Source: Prevotellaceae bacterium UBA6974
GTDB lineage: Bacteria; Bacteroidota; Bacteroidia; Bacteroidales; Bacteroidaceae
Assembly (NCBI GenBank): GCA_002450165.1
Contig: DJYQ01000038.1
Coordinates: 3,855 to 10,002 of the forward strand
Direction: 5' to 3'
Length of the DNA: 6,148 nt
Numbering within the stretch: the stretch's first letter is position 1; every line of letters begins with the position of its first letter. The notes beneath the pieces are model-generated. The model was not told where the DNA came from and did not search any database. It was given only the letters and a program-made list of their open reading frames with translations. The position numbers were made by a program, and so were the translations under genes. Shown here one piece after another: positions 1 through 6,117 of this stretch.

Positions 1-15
1 GAATTAAGAATTGTC
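1..15. repeat. Start of another AATT heptamer array, cut by the window edge
   Basis: The plus strand reads GAATTAAGAATTGTC, i.e. two AATT cores 7 bp apart (2-5 and 9-12). It directly follows, and overlaps by two bases, the stop codon (16-14) of the phosphotransferase gene. The G flanks the AATT on its left, so this array is inverted relative to the two others. Only two units are visible, so taken alone the call is weak; its position after the last gene and the shared period support it. Confidence 0.5.
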
Positions 16-1861
16 ATTTCAATAAATCATCCCCGTACGAATACTGTATCATTGTCTGCAGGTTCCTCAGCCGTCTGTCAGCAGATTTGGCCGGACTTTC
101 CATAATTATATGACCAGCCCACAGGTCATAAATAGTAGTACCCGTCTGGTCGCGGAACATTGCACCGCTGGGATAATTGCTGTACACAAACGGATATGTA
201 TAGTTCTTGCTAAATACGTTACGGCTCCACGGGAAAGTCTTGCCATGCGCAATCTCCATCTGCGAAAGCAGGGTTCCGACTATATCGCTCTGGGATATCA
301 ATATATCCGTCTTCATCGACACCTCCACAGCACCTCCGGTAAACAGCAGGGGCATGTGGAAAAACTCGGGATTGCTGAACGTCGTATTGTACATGTGACC
401 GTGGTCGGAAAAGATGATGACAAGCAAATTGTCCCAGAGAGGTGTATGCGAGAGGCTGTCCAAAAACTCACCTACACAATGATCCGTATAGGCAAAGGCA
501 TTGTAAACCTTGTTCTTGAGACGATGGTACGGAACGCGGAAAGGCTCGTGACTGTCTATCGTCTGGCAACCCCAGTAGAAATGTCCGTCACTGCCATGCT
601 TCCTGTATGTTTCCTGCATCAGGGACAACAGGGACATCAGCGCCGTGCTGTCATTAGCACCCCAGCAGCTGCGCCTGTCATCCGGAACGTTCAGGTCATT
701 GATATCCCAGACCTTGTCAAACCCTGTTGCTCTCAGGTATTTGCCCTTGTTCATATACTGCGCGTTTCCTCCGTACAAATAGTCCGTACTATAGCCCTCG
801 GCCTTCAGCGTACGCGCCAGGCTTGGCAGGGATGTCAGGCATTCGTCGCGCATCATCAGCGACTCGGTCGGAAATGCCACATAACCGGAAAGCGCACTGA
901 CCGTACCGCGGTCTGTACGGAAACTGGTAGCCCATGCGTTGGTAAAGTTCACTCCGCGCGACATCCATGCCGAAATTTCGGGAGCAACTTCCTTCTGTCC
1001 GCCCAAAGCCTGAATGAACGGTGCACCGAAACTCTCCAACTGGATTGTCAGCACATTCGGTCTTGTTGTCTTCAGCAAACGCACGGTAACGTCATCGGTG
1101 TTTTCGGGAAAAATCTCGGCAAATATCTTGCGACACTCATCGTCCTCCATGTATTTGAACTGCTTATGGGGCTCACGTGCATATACCAACATGGAATGAA
1201 CCATGTGTCCCACGGGATTGATGGCTGCATGGTTCAGCAGTATCTTGTCCGAATGGAAAGCACTCGCCTCGTTGGCCTTACGTCCGTTTATGCCAAATAT
1301 CATTATCAACAGCAAAACGCCTGTAAGCATATAAGGCAATGTATAACGCGGAGGTATATGCCTGCTGCGACGCTTAAGCGAAACTATTCGCGATGGCGTA
1401 ATGACGACAGCCACGACCGAGAGGACTAAAGCTGCCAGCATAGACAATCCGAGACGGCTGACAATGTAGCCTGTCGAAACACTGGAACTTACATTGCCAG
1501 GCGAGGACATATAGCTGAAAATACTGGCATCCAGCAGGAATTTCCAGTTCTCGTACATAATCAGCCCACCACAGGTAATCGCCGTTGACAGAAAGACAGC
1601 GACAAACAGATACGGCCCCGCAATCCTGCGCAAAGGCATACGCACAAAGTACAGGCTGAATGCCGTAATCACCCATACCGGTATCACCATTATCGCAATA
1701 ACGCGCAGGTCCAGCGGCAATCCCTGCCACAGCACTTCGGCAACATCCCCTATAGTGAAGAAGCACACGTCACGGTTATAATAAAGGAACTCGACCTTAC
1801 CTGCCAGCGTTATTAGTACAAGAAACAGTATCAGGGCCAGGATGTACAATGTTCTTTTCAT
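14..1861 (-). CDS. LtaS/OpgB-like membrane phosphotransferase (sulfatase fold)
   Basis: The 615-residue protein has the lipoteichoic-acid-synthase architecture: about five N-terminal membrane segments (near residues 5-20, 51-73, 82-104, 134-155 and 174-190), a linker, then an extracytoplasmic alkaline-phosphatase/sulfatase-fold domain from about 268 to the end. Visible active-site motifs are QLESFG (E276, metal ligand), FRTDRG (T316, the probable nucleophile), TIDSHEPF (H438) and FSDHG (D486, H487, metal ligands). In this family the threonine takes a head group, often phosphoglycerol from phosphatidylglycerol, and passes it to a glycolipid or glycan outside the cytoplasmic membrane. Gram-negative members such as OpgB modify periplasmic glucans. 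All catalytic residues are present, so it is probably active, but its acceptor is unknown. The ATG overlaps the exporter stop as ATGA, suggesting translational coupling. The start is supported by the hydrophobic segment right after MKRT, which would anchor the protein. True sulfatases use a formylglycine Cys/Ser in CxPxR; that motif is absent. Confidence 0.9.
   Translation of the reverse strand: MKRTLYILALILFLVLITLAGKVEFLYYNRDVCFFTIGDVAEVLWQGLPLDLRVIAIMVIPVWVITAFSLYFVRMPLRRIAGPYLFVAVFLSTAITCGGLIMYENWKFLLDASIFSYMSSPGNVSSSVSTGYIVSRLGLSMLAALVLSVVAVVITPSRIVSLKRRSRHIPPRYTLPYMLTGVLLLIMIFGINGRKANEASAFHSDKILLNHAAINPVGHMVHSMLVYAREPHKQFKYMEDDECRKIFAEIFPENTDDVTVRLLKTTRPNVLTIQLESFGAPFIQALGGQKEVAPEISAWMSRGVNFTNAWATSFRTDRGTVSALSGYVAFPTESLMMRDECLTSLPSLARTLKAEGYSTDYLYGGNAQYMNKGKYLRATGFDKVWDINDLNVPDDRRSCWGANDSTALMSLLSLMQETYRKHGSDGHFYWGCQTIDSHEPFRVPYHRLKNKVYNAFAYTDHCVGEFLDSLSHTPLWDNLLVIIFSDHGHMYNTTFSNPEFFHMPLLFTGGAVEVSMKTDILISQSDIVGTLLSQMEIAHGKTFPWSRNVFSKNYTYPFVYSNYPSGAMFRDQTGTTIYDLWAGHIIMESPAKSADRRLRNLQTMIQYSYGDDLLK
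1858..1861 (-). promoter_or_regulatory. ATGA stop-start overlap, exporter to phosphotransferase
   Basis: On the minus strand ATG (1861-1859) overlaps TGA (1860-1858). The weak purine stretch AGAAG (about 1868-1864) precedes it, and no strong Shine-Dalgarno sequence is seen. This is a classic layout for translational coupling, which would keep the two envelope proteins in a fixed ratio. Confidence 0.75.
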
Positions 1862-3711
1862 ATCTTCTGTATATCATGCAAATGTCTGTAATATCCGTTT
1901 TGCGCTATAAGCTGCGCATGCGTCCCCCGTTCGACAATACGTCCCTCGTGCAGCACACATATCTCATCGGCATGCTGGATTGTGCTCAGCCTGTGGGCGA
2001 TGGCAATTGTCGTACGCGACTTCATTAGCCTGTCCAAAGCCTCCTGCACCAGACGCTCGCTCTCGGTATCCAATGCACTGGTAGCCTCGTCCAGAATCAA
2101 TATCGGGGGATTCTTCAGTATCGCCCTCGCAATACTTATACGCTGACGCTGTCCACCCGACAAACGGCATCCATGATCGCCAACCATAGTATCATAGCCG
2201 TGCTCGCTCTCCATGATAAAGTCATGAGCATTGGCTATCTTTGCCGCCTCGATGACACGTTCCCGCAGGTTCTCGCGGTTCTCGCCCGCTGCACCGAAGG
2301 CAATGTTGTTGAAGAACGTATCATTAAACAGTATTGCCTCCTGGTTTACGTTGCCAATAAGAGAGCGCAACGAGGCTATTTTCATCTGGCGTATATCCAC
2401 GCCGTCTATCGTTATGCTGCCACCGCACACATCATGGTAGCGGAGAATCAAATCCACCAAAGTACTCTTTCCGCTTCCGCTCTGCCCCACAATAGCCACC
2501 GTCCTGCCGCAAGGTATCTCCAGGCTCACGTCATGCAATATCTCGCGTTCTACGCTGTAGCCGAACGACACACCCTGCAACCTGATACCCTCGTGCAGGG
2601 TTTCCGCTTCTACGGCATTCTCGGCTTCCTGTATGGGATTATCTGCCTGCAGTATCCTGTCAATACGCTCGACACTGGCCAGTCCCCTGGGTATCATATA
2701 ACCGGCACGCGAGAACTCCTTCAGCGGATTTATCACACTATACAGCAATACCATGTAGCATATAAACGTCGGAGCATCAAACTTGCTGTAGCCGCCAAAG
2801 ATAAGCATACCCCCGAACCACAGTACAATCACTATGATGCAAGTCCCCAGGAATTCGCTCACTGGATGTGCCGAGCTTTGCCGTATAGCCATCCTGTTGA
2901 ACGATGCGCGGTAGTCATCGCAACATTTGTGAAAACGACTGCTCATACGCCCTTCGGCCAGAAAAGCCTTGATTATACGCATTCCGCCCAGCGTTTCGTC
3001 CAACTGGCTCATCGTTTCGCTCAAGCGATTCTGCGTCTCCAACGACTGGGCCTTCAGCTTACGCCCTATCCATCCCATTGCCCAACCCAATGTCGGTATG
3101 ACAAGCATTGTGAATATCGTCAGTTCCCAGCTTATTTTCAGCAACACGGCAAAATACACGAATATCAGTATCGGATTCTTTATTATCGAATCAAGACTGC
3201 TGGCAATACTGTTCTCCACCTCCTGTACATCACCGCTCATACGTGCTATTATATCACCACGCCGTTCGTTGTTAAGGAACGACAAGGGCAGTCGCAGCAC
3301 CTTGTCATACAACCTGGTGCGGATATCACGTACCAATCCAGTACGCAACGGCACCATTACGGCCGTACTGCCAAAATAACATGCCGTCTTGGCTGCTGTC
3401 GCGACACACAGCACGATACCGATGGCCATCAATGTCCATGACTGACCGTAGGCAGCAACCGCCTGCTGTGTCCAGTAGTACATGTTGTTCACCGTCACGT
3501 CCGTGATGTCAGCACCTGATGCCAATGACCACGGAATGTACTGGTAATGTTTCTGCTGCTGCATGCCGAACAACATGTTCAGCATCGGAATAATGCTCAT
3601 GAAGGACACCACGTTAAGTACGGCGCTCAGGATATTGAGAATAACGCCCAATATCACATACTTCCTATAAGGAAGGGCAAAGCGCTTTAGTAACTGAAAG
3701 AAATCCCTCAT
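1858..3711 (-). CDS. MsbA-like ABC exporter, fused membrane and ATPase domains
   Basis: This 617-residue half-transporter has six membrane helices in the first ~340 residues (approximately 18-48, 91-118, 179-193, 195-217, 287-307 and 314-335), then an ATPase domain from about 375. The ATPase motifs are complete: Walker A GQSGSGKST (409-417), Q-loop Q457, signature LSGGQ (517-521), Walker B ILILDE (537-542), D-loop SALD (545-548) and switch H573. It should work as a homodimer in the inner membrane, exporting or flipping a lipid-like substrate; MsbA, which flips lipid A, is the best-known relative. Many subfamily-B exporters share this layout, so the substrate is not settled. The loop between helices 1 and 2 (about 50-90) is longer than I expect for E. 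coli MsbA. It follows the RNase H gene by 41 bp of heptamer-repeat DNA, and its TGA overlaps the next ATG. The 3711 ATG has no in-frame start upstream before a stop at 3738-3736, and no clear Shine-Dalgarno sequence. Confidence 0.93.
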   Translation of the reverse strand: MRDFFQLLKRFALPYRKYVILGVILNILSAVLNVVSFMSIIPMLNMLFGMQQQKHYQYIPWSLASGADITDVTVNNMYYWTQQAVAAYGQSWTLMAIGIVLCVATAAKTACYFGSTAVMVPLRTGLVRDIRTRLYDKVLRLPLSFLNNERRGDIIARMSGDVQEVENSIASSLDSIIKNPILIFVYFAVLLKISWELTIFTMLVIPTLGWAMGWIGRKLKAQSLETQNRLSETMSQLDETLGGMRIIKAFLAEGRMSSRFHKCCDDYRASFNRMAIRQSSAHPVSEFLGTCIIVIVLWFGGMLIFGGYSKFDAPTFICYMVLLYSVINPLKEFSRAGYMIPRGLASVERIDRILQADNPIQEAENAVEAETLHEGIRLQGVSFGYSVEREILHDVSLEIPCGRTVAIVGQSGSGKSTLVDLILRYHDVCGGSITIDGVDIRQMKIASLRSLIGNVNQEAILFNDTFFNNIAFGAAGENRENLRERVIEAAKIANAHDFIMESEHGYDTMVGDHGCRLSGGQRQRISIARAILKNPPILILDEATSALDTESERLVQEALDRLMKSRTTIAIAHRLSTIQHADEICVLHEGRIVERGTHAQLIAQNGYYRHLHDIQKI

Positions 3712-3718
3712 TCTGTTT

Positions 3719-3753
3719 AATTCATAATGCAGAATTCATAATTCACAATTGCC
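3719..3753. repeat. AATT heptamer array filling the RNase H-exporter gap
   Basis: Five 7-bp units on the plus strand: AATTCAT, AATGCAG, AATTCAT, AATTCAC, AATTGCC. They occupy almost the entire 41-bp gap between the RNase H stop (3755-3753) and the exporter start (3711). The orientation and unit sequence match the array upstream of argS. In the transcribed direction it gives two tiny start-stop frames, ATG at 3739 (five codons) and ATG at 3725 (two codons), just before the exporter start. No promoter match was found in it. Confidence 0.85.
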
Positions 3754-4160
3754 TATTTCCTACCGAAGTCAGCGGGTATCTCGCCCCATTCCTCGGTATT
3801 CCATTTCAGAATCGGCACACGAAAGGTATGTGTCCTGAGCCACATCTCGGCTCTTGCCACAAGATCCAGTGTTGCAGCAGTGTCGGTAGTACGCACCAGC
3901 GTGGTCTTCGCCTTTTTGTTCCTGACCCACGCCTGGGCACTTACGCTATCGCTGTATATAGGCATCTGCGTTCCCTTGCGCTCCATCAGGGCCAATGCGT
4001 GCACAATGGCCAGAAACTCACCTATATTGTTAGTTCCCGTAATGGGCCCATAGCGAAACACCTCCTTACCCGATGGCAGGTGAACGCCACGATACTCCAT
4101 AGGTCCCGGATTACCCGAGCAGGCGCCATCTACGCAAATTGCCTCCTTTATATCCTTCAT
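3753..4160 (-). CDS. Stand-alone type 1 ribonuclease H domain protein
   Basis: The protein has 135 residues from the preferred ATG at 4160. A GTG at 4163 would add one residue and overlap argS by 4 bp. Four acidic residues fit the RNase H metal site: D11 in VDGACSGNPGP, E48 in TNNIGEFLAI, D71 in IYSDSVSAQAWV and D131 in the C-terminal EIPADFGRK. The enzyme should cut the RNA strand of RNA-DNA hybrids (R-loops, replication primers) in the cytoplasm. The canonical GHxG loop of E. coli RNase HI is not present; the C-terminus instead reads WNTEEWGEIPADFGRK. From memory, this ending is typical of the Bacteroidota group in which the RNase H domain often follows an N-terminal caulimovirus-VI (viroplasmin) hybrid-binding domain. 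That domain is missing here, and the overlap with argS leaves no room for it. An AAAGGA at 4170-4165 lies 4 nt before the ATG and could serve as ribosome binding site. Confidence 0.9.
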   Translation of the reverse strand: MKDIKEAICVDGACSGNPGPMEYRGVHLPSGKEVFRYGPITGTNNIGEFLAIVHALALMERKGTQMPIYSDSVSAQAWVRNKKAKTTLVRTTDTAATLDLVARAEMWLRTHTFRVPILKWNTEEWGEIPADFGRK

Positions 4161-4170
4161 CACATCCTTT
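4158..4170 (-). promoter_or_regulatory. argS stop / RNase H start overlap with ribosome binding site
   Basis: Read on the minus strand, AAAGGA (4170-4165) is followed by TGTG and then ATG (4160-4158). The argS stop TGA is 4162-4160, so stop and start share one base. A GTG (4163-4161) is the alternative start. ATG is preferred because of its codon and because the AAAGGA spacing is acceptable for either. The arrangement suggests that ribosomes ending argS restart on the RNase H gene. Confidence 0.6.
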
Positions 4171-5983
4171 CCGGTACCTCGATACCTAACAGGTACATGG
4201 CGTTCCTGATATTCTGACTCACTGCAGATGACAGCGCAAGACGCACAACCTGCTTTGCCTTGTCCTCCTCCTTCAGCACGCTGAAGTCGTGATAGAACTG
4301 GTTGTATTCCTTTACCAGCTCGTAACAGTAGTTTGCAATGCAGGCAGGATTGTAATCACTACCAGCCTGTACAACTACAGCCGCAAAATCGTTAAGATGC
4401 TGTATCAGGCTTATCTCCTTGTCGCTCAGTTCAACATCCACAGGTAATGTCCCAGGTATTGACAATCCCTGATCTGCCGCCTTACGCAGGATGCTGCGGA
4501 TACGTGCATAGGTATATTGGATAAACGGACCTGTATTGCCGTTGAAATCTATACTTTCCTCGGGGTCGAACATCATATTCTTGCGTGCATCCACCTTCAG
4601 GATAAAATATTTCAGCGCACCCAGACCTACAATGCGGGCTATCTCCTGCATCTCGTCCTGTGTGACACCCTCCAGCTTCTTGACCTTGTCCTCGCTCAGA
4701 CGCTTAGCATCGGCAATCATTGCAGCTATCAACTCGTCGGCATCAACCACCGTTCCCTCGCGTGACTTCATCTTGCCGTTTGGCAACTCGACCATACCGT
4801 AACTGAAATGCACCAAATCCTTGCCCCATTTGAAACCCAGCTTGTCCAGTAATATGGATAATACCTGGAAATGGTAGTTCTGCTCATTTCCTACGACATA
4901 TATCATCTTGTCAATCGGATAGTCCTGAAAACGCAGTTTGGCTGTACCGATATCCTGTGTCATATATACCGAAGTGCCGTCCGAACGCAGCAACAGCTTC
5001 TCGTCCAGGCCCTCCTTTGTCAGGTCGGCCCATACCGAACCGTCCTCGCGACGGTAGAAGAAGCCCTTCTCCAGACCCTCGTCCACCTTCTCCTTGCCCT
5101 CCAGGTACGTCTGGCTCTCGTAGTATATCTTGTCGAAGCCTACGCCCAACGCCTTATATGTCTCGTCAAAGCCTGCATATACCCAATTGTTCATCTTCTC
5201 CCACAGGGCGCGAACTTCGGGGTCGTTCTGTTCCCACTTGACCAGCATGTCATGAGCCTCGACCATCAGCGGCGCCTCGTTCTTGGCTTTTGCCTCGGCA
5301 GACTCGGCATCCATACCTTCTGCCATGAATTTTTCCTTCAGTTCCCTGACCTGCTCGCGATAATGTCTGTCAAATGCAACATAGTAGTCACCTATCAGAT
5401 GGTCGCCCTTCTTGCCACTACTTTCCGGGGTTTCGCCGTTACCGTACTTGAGCCAAGCCAGCATCGACTTGCAGATATGTATGCCACGGTCATTGACAAT
5501 ATTGGTCTTGACCACCTTGTTGCCATTAGCTTCCATGATGTTGGCCAAAGCCCAACCCAACAGGTTGTTGCGTACATGACCAAGATGCAGTGGCTTGTTG
5601 GTATTAGGACTGCTGTACTCAATCATGACCAAGGGGCTCGCGTCCGTCACCTCGCGGAAACCGAAACGTGGATTGCATCTTATTTCCTCGAGCATAGCTA
5701 TCCACTGAGCCGGGGCCACAACCATGTTCAGGAAGCCCTTCACTACATTGTACCTGCTTATCAGTTCGGGGCACTTACTGGCCAGATACGCACCTATATC
5801 CTCTGCTGTCGCCTCGGGAGACTTGCGGCTTATCTTCAGCAGGGGAAAGACCACAAGCGTCAGTTGTCCCTCAAACTCGGGGCGCGTCTCCTGCAACTGT
5901 ATCATCCTGTCCTGCAGTTCAGCGCCATACAACTCCCTGACGCACGCTACGACGGATGCAGTTATTTTCTCGTGTAATGTCAT
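4160..5983 (-). CDS. argS: Arginyl-tRNA synthetase
   Basis: The 607-residue class I aminoacyl-tRNA synthetase charges tRNA-Arg with arginine in the cytoplasm. An N-terminal ArgRS-specific (Add-1) domain covers roughly residues 1-90. The Rossmann catalytic core starts with SSPNTNKPLHLGHVRNN, where HLGH (133-136) is the HIGH motif. KMKSREG (404-410) is the KMSKS equivalent; ArgRS commonly has a divergent version of this motif. The C-terminal ~120 residues are the helical anticodon-binding (DALR-type) domain, which includes GPFIQYTYARIRSILR (485-500) and ends in VPERM. The length is normal and no frameshift or missing motif is visible. It is the first gene of the cluster. Its TGA (4162-4160) shares a base with the RNase H ATG. 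The ATG at 5983 fits the start of the conserved N-terminal domain and is preceded by an A/T-only stretch with no Shine-Dalgarno sequence, as is common in Bacteroidota. A candidate promoter lies at about 6010-6042. Confidence 0.98.
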   Translation of the reverse strand: MTLHEKITASVVACVRELYGAELQDRMIQLQETRPEFEGQLTLVVFPLLKISRKSPEATAEDIGAYLASKCPELISRYNVVKGFLNMVVAPAQWIAMLEEIRCNPRFGFREVTDASPLVMIEYSSPNTNKPLHLGHVRNNLLGWALANIMEANGNKVVKTNIVNDRGIHICKSMLAWLKYGNGETPESSGKKGDHLIGDYYVAFDRHYREQVRELKEKFMAEGMDAESAEAKAKNEAPLMVEAHDMLVKWEQNDPEVRALWEKMNNWVYAGFDETYKALGVGFDKIYYESQTYLEGKEKVDEGLEKGFFYRREDGSVWADLTKEGLDEKLLLRSDGTSVYMTQDIGTAKLRFQDYPIDKMIYVVGNEQNYHFQVLSILLDKLGFKWGKDLVHFSYGMVELPNGKMKSREGTVVDADELIAAMIADAKRLSEDKVKKLEGVTQDEMQEIARIVGLGALKYFILKVDARKNMMFDPEESIDFNGNTGPFIQYTYARIRSILRKAADQGLSIPGTLPVDVELSDKEISLIQHLNDFAAVVVQAGSDYNPACIANYCYELVKEYNQFYHDFSVLKEEDKAKQVVRLALSSAVSQNIRNAMYLLGIEVPERM

Positions 5984-6009
5984 ATTTCTAATATATATTT
6001 TTCCGCGTA

Positions 6010-6042
6010 CAAAGTTAATTAAAAATTTGCGTAATTCACAAT
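6010..6042 (-). promoter_or_regulatory. Candidate Bacteroidota sigma-ABfr-type promoter for argS
   Basis: On the minus strand 6017-6010 reads TAACTTTG, an exact match to the Bacteroides -7 consensus TAnnTTTG. The -33 box (consensus TTTG) is weak: ATTG at 6042-6039, 21 bases upstream of the -7 box, inside the AATT heptamer array. Transcription would start near 6000-6005, giving a leader of about 20 bases. The -7 match is seen directly; the -33 assignment and use of the promoter are inferred. No other promoter of this type was found in the short gaps further down the cluster. Confidence 0.55.
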
Positions 6043-6073
6043 TCTCAATTCATAATTCATAATTCGTAATTAA
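6033..6073. repeat. AATT heptamer array (about 5.5 units) upstream of argS
   Basis: Units on the plus strand are AATTCAC, AATTCTC, AATTCAT, AATTCAT, AATTCGT and a partial AATTAA, spaced exactly 7 bp. AATTC is constant in the first five and the last two positions of each unit vary. The array lies just upstream of the candidate -7 box and overlaps the weak -33 box. It contains TAA triplets on the plus strand (6053, 6060, 6067) in all three frames, and minus-strand stops in all frames. Function unknown. Confidence 0.9.
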
Positions 6074-6086
6074 CAAAAATCCAGAA

Positions 6087-6117
6087 AACCCTAACCGCTA
6101 ACCCCTAACCGCTAACC
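6087..6117. repeat. CTAACC(G/C) telomere-like heptamer array
   Basis: Units start at 6091, 6098, 6105 and 6112 (CTAACCG, CTAACCC, CTAACCG, CTAACC), so this is also two copies of a 14-bp unit. AACC at 6087-6090 looks like a partial unit. On the minus strand it is G-rich, with runs of GG, GG, GGGG, GG and GGG separated by TTA or TTAGC-type spacers. Every unit carries TAA on the plus strand and TAG on the minus strand. A T-rich stretch (6118-6133, TTT-TTTTCTG-type) follows. Function unknown. A linear chromosome end is not implied, since unique sequence continues on both sides. Confidence 0.9.

Noticed and set aside
1..20. Rho-independent terminator after the last gene
   Set aside because: Only 13 bases follow the stop codon in the window; no hairpin plus U-run is visible.
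110..1429. Long plus-strand open frame (439 codons) opposite the phosphotransferase gene
   Set aside because: It is rich in Cys, His, Gln and Arg with no recognisable domain, and lies wholly antisense to a gene with intact catalytic motifs. It is a shadow of that gene's codon use.
2173..3441. Long plus-strand open frame (422 codons) opposite the ABC exporter
   Set aside because: No domain, an odd composition rich in His, Tyr and Gln, and a fully conserved ABC protein on the other strand.
4871..5977. Long plus-strand open frame (368 codons) opposite argS
   Set aside because: Same reasoning: no domain and no promoter or ribosome site. The strand opposite codes for a clear arginyl-tRNA synthetase.
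6087..6117. True telomere or replicon end
   Set aside because: Only four units, flanked by unique sequence on both sides, next to a housekeeping gene. Bacteroidota chromosomes are circular.
6033..6117. CRISPR array
   Set aside because: Units are 7 bp with no spacers, far too short for CRISPR repeats, and no cas genes are present.
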